64,000 nucleotides of DNA from the NCBI RefSeq assembly GCF_000280055.1, contig NZ_ALAB01000035.1:59414-123413 (forward strand), in the 5' to 3' direction. The notes beneath the pieces are model-generated. The model searched no databases and had not been told where the DNA came from. It saw only the letters and a list, made by a program, of their open reading frames with translations. Below are positions 46,131-54,318 of this stretch, piece by piece (the stretch's first letter is position 1; each line of letters opens with the position of its first letter). The position numbers were made by a program, and so were the translations under genes. The stretch is from Alishewanella aestuarii B11 (lineage in GTDB: Bacteria > Pseudomonadota > Gammaproteobacteria > Enterobacterales > Alteromonadaceae).

Positions 46131-47159
46131 TTAATAGTTTAGTTGCTGTAGCACACCGGCAGCAATTTGCTGCTGGTTATATACCCCGCTATCCAGTACC
46201 CAGCCGGTGACCAGCTTCGCCGGTGTCACATCAAAGGCCGGGTTAAATACCGCGGCCTGCGCCGGCGCCCACAGCGTTTGGCCAAAGGCACCTGACACAC
46301 CGCGTACTTCATCCGCAGCGCGCTGCTCGATGGGAATAGCCCCCCCATCCGGACAGGCCAGGTCGATCGTAGTACGCGGTGCCACCACATAAAACGGCAC
46401 CTGATGATAATGCGCCAGCACCGCCAGGCTATAGGTACCGACTTTATTGGCAAAGTCGCCATTGGCGGCAATACGGTCGGCGCCAACAAAGATCCGATCC
46501 ACCTCACCGCGTGCCATTAACATCGCCGCCATATTGTCGCAAATCAGCTGATAGGGAATGCCCAGCTGTTCGCATTCCCAGGCTGTCAGCCGGCCGCCTT
46601 GCAATAACGGCCGGGTTTCATCTACCCAGAGCCGGATAGTTTTGCCCTGCTGCTGCGCCAGCCGAATCACCCCCAGCGCAGTGCCAACACCAGCAGTGGC
46701 GAGGCCACCGGTATTACAATGCGTCAGTAGCCGCTCGCCGGGTTGCACCAGCGCAGCTCCATTTGCGGCCAGTTGTTCACATAACGCCACATCTTCGGCA
46801 AACAAGGCTTCTGCACAGGCCACTGCCGCCGCGACAAAATCCGGCTGCGCCAGCGCCACCAGCATGCTGTCCAGGTTATTCATTAAATTGACTGCGGTGG
46901 GCCTTGCCGCGCGCAGCACAGCGGCGTCTTGCAGCAGCTGCTCGCGGCTATCCCCCTGTAAGGCGCGGTAGGCCAGTAACAGCACAGCGCCAATGCCAAT
47001 AGCCGGCGCACCACGCAATTGTAAGTTCTTGATCAGGCTCACCATCTGTGGCACGGTAGTGCAATGCAACCATTGCTGTTGCTGGGGCAGTAAAGTTTGG
47101 TCCAGCACATAAAGCTGATGCTCGACTAGTTTCAGGCTTAAGGCGGTCAGGTTTTTCAT
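46131..47159 (-). CDS. mtnA: Methylthioribose-1-phosphate isomerase
   Basis: The 342-residue protein is related to eIF2B, with [15 protein letters not shown] near residue 45, the catalytic Cys in [17 protein letters not shown], and the Asp in [19 protein letters not shown]. It converts methylthioribose 1-phosphate to the ribulose form, the step before MtnB. It is divergent from mtnK with a 90-nt gap. Confidence 0.97.
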   Translation of the reverse strand: MKNLTALSLKLVEHQLYVLDQTLLPQQQQWLHCTTVPQMVSLIKNLQLRGAPAIGIGAVLLLAYRALQGDSREQLLQDAAVLRAARPTAVNLMNNLDSMLVALAQPDFVAAAVACAEALFAEDVALCEQLAANGAALVQPGERLLTHCNTGGLATAGVGTALGVIRLAQQQGKTIRLWVDETRPLLQGGRLTAWECEQLGIPYQLICDNMAAMLMARGEVDRIFVGADRIAANGDFANKVGTYSLAVLAHYHQVPFYVVAPRTTIDLACPDGGAIPIEQRAADEVRGVSGAFGQTLWAPAQAAVFNPAFDVTPAKLVTGWVLDSGVYNQQQIAAGVLQQLNY

Positions 47160-47183
47160 CTGTTTTATCTCATTTGGCGTTGC

Positions 47184-47199
47184 AGACGTCTGGATGTTT
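47184..47199. promoter_or_regulatory. Candidate MetJ operator between mtnA and mtnK
   Basis: AGACGTCT (47184-47191) is a perfect met box, followed directly by GGATGTTT (5 of 8). It lies centrally in the divergent mtnA-mtnK gap, and the other mtn promoter region also has met-box-like repeats. A single perfect 8-mer could occur by chance. Confidence 0.45.
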
Positions 47200-47249
47200 T
47201 GCGATTATGCAGCCCTGTTTACCCCTGAGCAAGTGATTGAGGCAACCCG

Positions 47250-48449
47250 ATGACGGCTTATCATATCTTTACCCCGGACGATGCGTTACGTTTTGCGGAC
47301 CGGCATAGTGAACTCTTTGGCGATCACAGTAAATTATCTGCCGTCGAATTTGGCGACGGTAATCTGAATCTGGTATTCCGGGTCAGCAATGATAAAGGCA
47401 CCTCGCTGATCGTCAAGCAGGCATTACCCTATGCCCGTTGCGTGGGGGAAAGCTGGCCGCTTAGCACCGACCGCGCCCGGATCGAGGCCGAAGTGTTGCA
47501 GCAGCATGGCCGCTTTTGCCCACAACATACGGTGGAAGTATTGCATTTTGATCCGGCGTTATCGGCTATTTTAATGGAAGATCTGAAGCAGTATCAGATT
47601 TTGCGCAGCGAACTGGTCAAGGGCAAAACCTTTGCGCATCTGGCCAGCCAAATGGCAAGCTATCTGGCACAAACCTTGTTTTACAGCAGTGATTTTGTGC
47701 TGAGCGGCCCGGTTAAAAAAGCCGCCGTGGCCCGCTTTATCAACCCAGAGCTGTGCCTGATCACCGAGGATTTATTCTTTACCGACCCATACTGTAATCA
47801 CGAGCGCAATACTATCCATACCCTGATTCTGCCGCGGGCACGCCAGCTATGGCAGGACGAAGAACTGCAGGCCGAGGTGGCGGCGCTAAAGGCCGACTTT
47901 TTGTCCAAACCCCAGGCCTTGCTGCATGGTGATGTGCATAGCGGCAGTATCTTTATTAATGCGGATAACTGCAAAGTCATCGACGCCGAGTTTGGCTTTT
48001 ATGGCCCGATCGGCTTTGATATCGGGTCCCTGCTCGGTAACTTATTGCTAAACTACGTCGCCTGCCCCGGTCTGTTTGCGCCAGAACAAGCAGAGCAGCA
48101 ACAAGCCTATTTATTAGCGCAAATCCGTGAGCTCTGGCAGCAATTTGCTGCGCAGTTTAGCCAGTTAATGGCCAGCGAAACGCAAGACAGCGCCTTGCAA
48201 AACAGCCGCTACCAGCAACACTTTTTACAACAGGTATTGGCCGATAGTCTGGGTTACGCCGGTTGTGAGCTGATCCGCCGTACCGTTGGCTTGGCGCATG
48301 TCGCTGATCTGGAGAAAATTACCGATGCCAGTAAGCGGGCAGAGGCGGAGCTCCGGGCTATTGAGTTGGGGCGGGCCCTGATTATGCAACGGGCACAGTT
48401 AGCGCAAATGGACGCCGTGTTGTCGCTGGTGCAGCAATTTGCGCTATAA
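47250..48449 (+). CDS. mtnK: 5-methylthioribose kinase
   Basis: The 399-residue protein is of the aminoglycoside phosphotransferase fold, with VEFGDGNLNLVFRV, the Lys of SLIVKQALPYARCVGESWPL and the catalytic HGDVHSGSIF, then VIDAEFGFYGPIGFDIGSLLGN. It phosphorylates methylthioribose, the usual first committed step when MTA is split by a nucleosidase. mtnN itself is not in the window. Confidence 0.97.
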   Translation: MTAYHIFTPDDALRFADRHSELFGDHSKLSAVEFGDGNLNLVFRVSNDKGTSLIVKQALPYARCVGESWPLSTDRARIEAEVLQQHGRFCPQHTVEVLHFDPALSAILMEDLKQYQILRSELVKGKTFAHLASQMASYLAQTLFYSSDFVLSGPVKKAAVARFINPELCLITEDLFFTDPYCNHERNTIHTLILPRARQLWQDEELQAEVAALKADFLSKPQALLHGDVHSGSIFINADNCKVIDAEFGFYGPIGFDIGSLLGNLLLNYVACPGLFAPEQAEQQQAYLLAQIRELWQQFAAQFSQLMASETQDSALQNSRYQQHFLQQVLADSLGYAGCELIRRTVGLAHVADLEKITDASKRAEAELRAIELGRALIMQRAQLAQMDAVLSLVQQFAL

Positions 48450-48572
48450 GTACCTAACGCAGGTGCGCTGTTCCTGAAATAACTGCTTACATTTTTCGCT
48501 GCGACCTTACTGGTCGTAGCTGGCCCGGCTATGGCAGACTGTTGTTAATAAACTATTACAACAGGGAAAGCG

Positions 48573-49253
48573 ATGATCCAGGCCTCAGCACTTAGCAAAG
48601 TATTTGGCAGTGGCGATACCCAGGTGCAGGCGTTACGGGATGTCAGTCTGCAAATTGCTGAAAACGAATTTGTTGCCATTATGGGCAGCTCCGGCTCCGG
48701 CAAATCGACACTAATGAACATTCTTGGCTGCCTGGATACGCCAAGCAGTGGCAGCTATCAGTTAGCCGGCGCCGATGTCAGCCAACTGGATGACGCCGCC
48801 CTCTCCGCCATGCGTAATCAGCATATCGGTTTTATTTTCCAGTCTTTTCACCTGTTACCACGCCTTAGCGCGGCCGAGAACGTGGCGCTACCGCTGCGCT
48901 ATACCGCTACGCCGGCTGAGCAGGCATTACAACGGGCCGAAACCTTGTTACAGCAGGTTGGTCTGGGCCACCGTATGCACCATAAACCTGCCGAGATGTC
49001 CGGCGGCCAGCGCCAGCGCGTTGCTATCGCCCGCGCCCTAATCAATAACCCCAAGGTGATCTTTGCCGACGAGCCGACCGGCAACCTCGACAGTAAAACC
49101 TCAGTCGAAATTATGCAGCTGTTAACCGAGTTACATCGCCAGGGCAATACCGTGGTGATGGTAACGCACGAAGATGATATCGCCGCCTATGCACAACGGG
49201 TGATCCGGATGCGCGACGGTCAGATCTTGGAGGATAGCGGATGTTCAGTCTGA
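48573..49253 (+). CDS. ABC transporter ATP-binding protein (MacB/LolD type)
   Basis: The 226-residue ATPase has Walker [15 protein letters not shown]-loop [10 protein letters not shown], signature [15 protein letters not shown] and Walker [13 protein letters not shown], the last typical of MacB-like exporters. It energises the permease encoded at the end of this operon. It overlaps the next gene by 13 nt. Confidence 0.95.
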   Translation: MIQASALSKVFGSGDTQVQALRDVSLQIAENEFVAIMGSSGSGKSTLMNILGCLDTPSSGSYQLAGADVSQLDDAALSAMRNQHIGFIFQSFHLLPRLSAAENVALPLRYTATPAEQALQRAETLLQQVGLGHRMHHKPAEMSGGQRQRVAIARALINNPKVIFADEPTGNLDSKTSVEIMQLLTELHRQGNTVVMVTHEDDIAAYAQRVIRMRDGQILEDSGCSV

Positions 49254-50182
49254 GTTTTGTCTTTGCGCTGGCACTCAGTCAGCAAGCCGAGCAGCCATTA
49301 CCGCTGCTGTTAACCGGCAGCCTGGTATCGGAATACCGGCAAAATATCGTGGCGCCGATGAGCGACACCTGGCGCATTCAGGTGCAGTGGCTAAAACCGG
49401 AAAATGAAGCCGTACAGGCCGGCGATCTGGTCGCGGTATTCGATGCCGGCACTATTCAGGCCAATATTGAACGCCTGAAAACATCCCTGATAAGTGCGCA
49501 GGAACAGTATAAGCAATTGGAAAGCCAGCACGCCTTAAAGGTGCTGGAAGCCGAGTATGAACTGGAGCGGCGGCAGTTACTGCTGGAAAAGGCCGATATT
49601 GATGCTGCTGTACCCAAAACAAACCTGAGCTTATATGATTACGAAAATAATCAGTTAACTCAGCAACGTGCCCGCACCGAGCTGAAAAAAGCTCAGGAAA
49701 CCCTGGTAACGGCGCGGCAGGAGCAACAAAATGCCCTGTATAAGCAACAACTGGTGATCGAAAAAACCGCCGCTGAGCTGGCCGAGGCCGAACAAAACCT
49801 CAGTAAAATGAGTGTGTATGCCGAACGTGATGGCGCCATCAGTTATAGTTTGCATCCCTGGTACCGCACTAAGTTATTCGCCGGCGTCACCGCACAGCCG
49901 GGCTGGTTAATTGCCGAGGTAACAGAACAACAAGGCTTGTACGTTGAGGCCTGGGTACATGAGGTCGATGTCGGCCGCTTGCGGCAGGCCAGCCAGATCA
50001 GTGCCCGCTTTGATATCGCCCCGGAACAACAGTTCGCACTGCAATTACAGGAATTAGCCGGTCAGGGTGAAAAGCGTCAGGCTTGGGGTAATGCCTTGTA
50101 CTATCGCGCTAAGTTCACGGCTGAAAGCTTACCTATTAGCCAACCGATGTTGGGCATGGGCTTACTACTGGAGGCCCGCTAA
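49241..50182 (+). CDS. Periplasmic adaptor protein 1 (HlyD-like)
   Basis: The 313-residue protein has a short signal peptide ([18 protein letters not shown]) and an adaptor layout: lipoyl half-motif, a coiled coil from about 80 to 190 rich in Glu, Gln and Leu, and a beta region. It overlaps the ATPase gene by 13 nt and the next adaptor by 1 nt. It is the first of three adaptors in the operon, all different from each other. Confidence 0.85.
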   Translation: MFSLSFVFALALSQQAEQPLPLLLTGSLVSEYRQNIVAPMSDTWRIQVQWLKPENEAVQAGDLVAVFDAGTIQANIERLKTSLISAQEQYKQLESQHALKVLEAEYELERRQLLLEKADIDAAVPKTNLSLYDYENNQLTQQRARTELKKAQETLVTARQEQQNALYKQQLVIEKTAAELAEAEQNLSKMSVYAERDGAISYSLHPWYRTKLFAGVTAQPGWLIAEVTEQQGLYVEAWVHEVDVGRLRQASQISARFDIAPEQQFALQLQELAGQGEKRQAWGNALYYRAKFTAESLPISQPMLGMGLLLEAR

Positions 50183-51192
50183 TGACAGCACGCTACCTAT
50201 ATCTTCGTATTACTCTGCTTAGCCTGGGCCTGCTTGGGCTTAGCGCCTGTAGCAAACCGGCAGAACAAGTCAAAGAGCAGCAGCAACGGCAACAGGTTCG
50301 GGCCACCGGACAACTGGCAGCCGCTACATTTTTTACTGTTTCACCACCGGCTGTCGGTCGGATGTGGCAGTTTAACATCCGCGAAATGGCACCGGAGAGC
50401 AGCATGCTGCAGCCCGGCATGCCGGTCATCAGCTTTGATGGTCAGAGCCTGCAGGATGATTTACGCAATAAAAGTATCGAACTGAAAAGTGCGCAGCAAG
50501 AGTTGGCAAACCGTCTCACCACTGATGAGCAGCGCTATGAAGAGCTGAAGCTGCAACTGGCAGAACGCAAAAACGATCATGACCGGGAACAACGCAAGGC
50601 AGAAATCGTCGATCATTCCCGCTCAGAAAATGGCAGACGCAAAGCACAAATTGACTTTACGCTGGCAAAAAGCCAATACCAGCTGGCACAGCGCCGGCTG
50701 GATTTTCATCAGCAGCAACGCGAAGCAGAAAAGCAGATTATCTCATCAAAAATTGCCCGCTTAACTGCTGAAGTCCAGCAACTGCAGGCCGAGTTCGCCT
50801 CGTTACAAATCAAAGCCCCCTATGCCGGTATTATGGTGTATTTACCGGACTATAACGGCGAGAAATCTTCCGTTGGCGATACTGTGCAATTCGGGCAACC
50901 TATTGCCGAGGTCAGTCAGTTAGAAAGTTTGTATATTAAAACCGAAATTGACGAAGTGGATTTGAAGTACCTGCAACCGGGCCTGAGTGTACAAATCACG
51001 CTGGATGCCTATCCGGAGCGTAACTTTAGTGGGGTACTGACTGACCTGGGCAAGGCGGTACGCAATAAATCTGCCGAGAACCTGAGCCGGGTGGTCGACG
51101 CCAGCATTAAACTGGATGAACCGGACTTAAGCATTATGCGCCCCGGTATGAGCGCCCGTTTAGTGATTCGTCTGTCGCAGGGAGCGAACTAA
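50182..51192 (+). CDS. Periplasmic adaptor lipoprotein 2 (HlyD/MacA-like)
   Basis: The 336-residue protein has a lipobox LSAC (Cys23), then a coiled coil rich in Arg and Gln (about 90-195) and the adaptor beta domains (ITLDAYPERNFSGVLTDLGKAV, partly: YPERNFSGVL). It belongs to the MacA-like group. The ATG overlaps the previous stop by 1 nt, and the next gene starts directly after its stop. Confidence 0.87.
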   Translation: MTARYLYLRITLLSLGLLGLSACSKPAEQVKEQQQRQQVRATGQLAAATFFTVSPPAVGRMWQFNIREMAPESSMLQPGMPVISFDGQSLQDDLRNKSIELKSAQQELANRLTTDEQRYEELKLQLAERKNDHDREQRKAEIVDHSRSENGRRKAQIDFTLAKSQYQLAQRRLDFHQQQREAEKQIISSKIARLTAEVQQLQAEFASLQIKAPYAGIMVYLPDYNGEKSSVGDTVQFGQPIAEVSQLESLYIKTEIDEVDLKYLQPGLSVQITLDAYPERNFSGVLTDLGKAVRNKSAENLSRVVDASIKLDEPDLSIMRPGMSARLVIRLSQGAN

Positions 51193-52386
51193 ATGCGTCT
51201 ATTAAAAAACTCCGCGCTGAATCTCTGCCTTTGCGCCCTGCTGCTTACCGGCTGTGCCGATCCGGCGCAAACGCAGCCACTGCTCACAGTCAGCCAGGGT
51301 GAGCTGGAGCACCGCATTAGTGCCGAAGGTGAGCTCTTTGCCGTGAACTCGGTGAGCATTAATGCGCCACAAAATACCCGCGGCCCACGTTTTATTGCCG
51401 AATTAGCCCCCGAGTACAGCAGTATTGCGCCGGGCGATTTGGTGATCCGCTTTGATGCCACCCAACTGGAGCGCAGTCGCCGTGATGCGAGTAACGCCCT
51501 GGCCTCAGTGTCATCTGATCAGCAATTTAAAGGTACCCAGCAAGCAGCAGAACTGGCCAATATTGGGTTGGATCAACGGCTGGTGCAGCAGGAATTTGCT
51601 TTCGCCGATCGCTTTAGTATTGATGATATCCAAATCCGTTCGCGGCTGGAAATTCTCGATTCACTGCAAAACAAAGAGTTTCTTGGTGAAAAGCAAGCCT
51701 ACCTTAACTGGCAGCAACAAAGCTTTGCCGCCCGCTCGCAGGGCGAGCTGGACTTACTGCAATTGCAAAAAGGTCAGCAACAAAGTTTGCTAGAGCAAGC
51801 CGAAACCGGCTTGTCAGCGCTGGAAATCCGGGCGCCGCACAGCGGCATCCTGCTCTACGACAGCAACTGGCGCGGTGAAAAACCAGAGGTCGGTCGCATG
51901 GTGTTTCCCGGTGAAAAGCTGGGGAGCATCCCCGATCTCAGTTTACAGCACCTGAAGTTACAAATTATTGAACAGGAAGCCGTTGGTCTGGCCACGGAGC
52001 AGCCGGTGTCATTCCGGCTCACCGCACAACCGGAACAGGTACTGCAGGGTAAAATTGTCAGCGTGGGCCAGGTGGCGCAATCCCGCGAGCGGCGGGATCC
52101 CCGCCGCTATATCGAAGTGATCGTGGCGCCAGACAGCCAGCAAAGCTTCTTCTTGCCGGGTGCGAAAGTGCGCGCCGATATTTTGGCGAACCGTTTAACG
52201 CAGGTGCTGACCGTGCCATTACAAGCGGTGTTTAGCGATGAGCAGGGGCAATATGTCTGGAAACAGCAAGGCACAAGTTTAACCCGTCAGGACGTGAGTT
52301 TGGGTGCGAAGAGTCTGACACATGCCGAAATTACCGCTGGCCTGAAAGCCGGTGATCGCATCAGCCTGCTGGCACCGGAGAATTAA
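51193..52386 (+). CDS. Periplasmic adaptor lipoprotein 3 (RND/MacA-like)
   Basis: The 397-residue protein has a lipobox LTGC (Cys21), lipoyl-type half-motifs (LEIRAPHSGILLYDSNWRGE), a helical hairpin, and full adaptor beta-barrel and membrane-proximal domains (VLTVPLQAVFSDEQGQYVWK). It is the longest and most complete of the three adaptors and probably contacts the permease. It lies 1 nt from the permease start (52388). Confidence 0.87.
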   Translation: MRLLKNSALNLCLCALLLTGCADPAQTQPLLTVSQGELEHRISAEGELFAVNSVSINAPQNTRGPRFIAELAPEYSSIAPGDLVIRFDATQLERSRRDASNALASVSSDQQFKGTQQAAELANIGLDQRLVQQEFAFADRFSIDDIQIRSRLEILDSLQNKEFLGEKQAYLNWQQQSFAARSQGELDLLQLQKGQQQSLLEQAETGLSALEIRAPHSGILLYDSNWRGEKPEVGRMVFPGEKLGSIPDLSLQHLKLQIIEQEAVGLATEQPVSFRLTAQPEQVLQGKIVSVGQVAQSRERRDPRRYIEVIVAPDSQQSFFLPGAKVRADILANRLTQVLTVPLQAVFSDEQGQYVWKQQGTSLTRQDVSLGAKSLTHAEITAGLKAGDRISLLAPEN

Positions 52387-52387
52387 T

Positions 52388-53623
52388 ATGCAACATAGTG
52401 CAATGCTCAAAGATACACTGGCCGAACTGGCGCAGCATAAGTTACGCACCTTCCTGACCTTACTGGGCATGATCTTCGGTGTTGGCGCAGTGATCGCCAT
52501 GTTGAATATTGGTGAAGGCGCAGAGCGCGAAGCCTTAAAAACCATTGAAACCATGGGCCTGCGCAATATTATCGTCGAAAGTAAAAGCTTTGATGAGAAA
52601 ACCCTGCTCGAGCATCGTAAACATTCACTGGGAGTCAGTCAGAGCGATCTGCAGGCGGCGGTCAGCACGCTACCGGATATCACCGGCCACAGTGCCGAAC
52701 GCAAGCTGGAAACCTATGCCATTATCAGCCATAGCGGCAAAAGTGAGGGTGTTGCGGTCGGTGTCTTACCCAGCTACCTGGAGCTGAGTAGTCTGCCACT
52801 GGCGGCCGGGCGTAACTTTACTGAACTGGAAGATCTGTACGCGGCCCAGGTGGCGATCCTTGGCTCGCAGATGGCTGGCAGCTTGTTTCCGGACGGCGAA
52901 GCGCTGGGAAAATACGTGAAGGTTAACCATGTCTGGCTACAGGTGATTGGCGTGCTGGCCGAGCCCTTCACCAGCCAGAATGAATTTCAGGGTATTAAAC
53001 TCGGCGGTGAACAGAACCAGTTGTTTATGCCGCTGCAAACCGCCCGTAACCGCTTTCGCAGTATACCGCTGGATGCTGAGCTAAGTTCGTTCCGCTTACA
53101 ACTGGCTGAGGGCGCCAATACCGCAGTGATAGCGCAGGCTCTTAACGCTTTGCTACTGCAGCGCCATAATGATATTGATGATTATCGGATCGTGGTGCCG
53201 GCGGCCTTACTGGCACAGCAGGAACAAACCCAGAAAATTTTTAATATCGTCATGTCCTGTGTCGCCGGTATTTCGTTGCTGGTGGGCGGTATCGGTATTA
53301 TGAATATTATGCTGGCGACCGTACTGGAGCGGACCAAAGAAATTGGCTTATTGCGGGCCATTGGTGCCACCAAACGTGATATTAAACTGCAGTTTGTCGC
53401 CGAGAGCTTTACCATTGCTATTGTTGGCGGTATTGCGGGTATTCTGTTCGGCATTATTCTGTCGGAATTAATCGCCTTTTATTCCGGCTGGGCGGTGTCC
53501 TGGTCGCTACCGGCGATAGTGCTGAGCTTTAGCATTTGTGCGCTGATTGGTATCGCCTTTGGCGTCTATCCGGCGATTAAAGCCTCGGAGCTGGATCCCA
53601 TCACTGCGCTGCAAACCGATTAA
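52388..53623 (+). CDS. MacB-like ABC transporter permease
   Basis: The 411-residue protein starts at ATG 52388 (MQHSAMLKDTLAELAQHKLR), with GGAG in the end of the previous gene. The layout is one N-terminal helix (TFLTLLGMIFGVGAVIAML), a large periplasmic domain, and three C-terminal helices (FtsX type: GGIGIMNIMLATVLERTKEIGLLRAIGA). MacB permeases move substrates from the periplasm outward through TolC. The ATPase is a separate gene. Substrate unknown. Confidence 0.93.
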   Translation: MQHSAMLKDTLAELAQHKLRTFLTLLGMIFGVGAVIAMLNIGEGAEREALKTIETMGLRNIIVESKSFDEKTLLEHRKHSLGVSQSDLQAAVSTLPDITGHSAERKLETYAIISHSGKSEGVAVGVLPSYLELSSLPLAAGRNFTELEDLYAAQVAILGSQMAGSLFPDGEALGKYVKVNHVWLQVIGVLAEPFTSQNEFQGIKLGGEQNQLFMPLQTARNRFRSIPLDAELSSFRLQLAEGANTAVIAQALNALLLQRHNDIDDYRIVVPAALLAQQEQTQKIFNIVMSCVAGISLLVGGIGIMNIMLATVLERTKEIGLLRAIGATKRDIKLQFVAESFTIAIVGGIAGILFGIILSELIAFYSGWAVSWSLPAIVLSFSICALIGIAFGVYPAIKASELDPITALQTD

Positions 53624-53639
53624 CAACCCACTCTTCAAT

Positions 53640-53678
53640 GTTCTCCGCGCTGAAGCAAATAGCATCAACGCGGAGAAC
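53640..53678. repeat. Stem-loop between convergent permease and redoxin genes
   Basis: GTTCTCCGCG (53640-53649) is a perfect 10-bp inverted repeat of CGCGGAGAAC (53669-53678), loop 19 nt. No T run follows in either direction, so it may be a Rho-independent-like 3' structure of low strength. Confidence 0.55.
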
Positions 53679-53684
53679 AATCGC

Positions 53685-54287
53685 TTAGTACTTAATGCTG
53701 CAACCATAAGGCCGGCTTACTGCCGGATCCGGCGCCTGCCCGGCCAGTACCGCTTTGGCCGCATTGGCAAAGTACGGCGTTGCCGTTTGGATATCTTCTA
53801 CTTTAGCAGACGGAATGCTATCAATACCGCCCATATACTGCAGTACACCGTTTTTGTCGATCACGTACATATGTGGTGTTGTGCGGGCATCATAGGCTTT
53901 ACCCATCACGCCGTCTTCATCAAAAATAACCGCTGTTGGCGCGGCGCCACGGCTGCTGGTCAACTCATCAGATTTTGCCTGATTCACATGGCCTTGCTTA
54001 CCCGGTGCCGAGGAGATCACACTCAACCACACCACATCTTGCGCCGTCAGATCTTTTTGCAGTTGCTGCATATTGCCCTGATAGTGTTTTACTACAAAGG
54101 GGCAATCGTGATTGGTCCACTCCAGCACCACATTCTTACCGGCGAAATCCTGCAGGCTATGCACCTGACCGGCGGAATCTTTTACGGTAAAAGCCGGTGC
54201 CGGTTGACCAACCTGCGGCGCGGCAGCCAGGCTACCAGCAAAGACCGCGGCAGCGGCCAGAGCTAACAATTTCATTTTTTTCATCAT
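53685..54287 (-). CDS. Secreted thioredoxin-fold (redoxin) protein
   Basis: The 200-residue protein has a signal peptide (cleavage near AGSLAA) and an AhpC/TlpA-like fold, with a single reactive Cys in TNHDCPFVVKHY where thioredoxins have CxxC, and TTPHMYVIDKNGVL later. Such proteins occur in the periplasm and may act as peroxidases or thiol carriers. It is followed upstream in the operon sense by the DsbD-like reductase, which could reduce it. The last residues contain another Cys (YGCSIKY). Confidence 0.88.
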   Translation of the reverse strand: MMKKMKLLALAAAAVFAGSLAAAPQVGQPAPAFTVKDSAGQVHSLQDFAGKNVVLEWTNHDCPFVVKHYQGNMQQLQKDLTAQDVVWLSVISSAPGKQGHVNQAKSDELTSSRGAAPTAVIFDEDGVMGKAYDARTTPHMYVIDKNGVLQYMGGIDSIPSAKVEDIQTATPYFANAAKAVLAGQAPDPAVSRPYGCSIKY

Positions 54288-54318
54288 AGACTCCTGTTGC
54301 GTTTAAAAACGGGCGACC

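Noticed and set aside
53547..54266. Long 239-codon plus-strand frame
   Set aside because: It lies antisense to the redoxin gene, has no ribosome binding site, and its translated text has no domain-like character; the minus-strand gene is clearly real.
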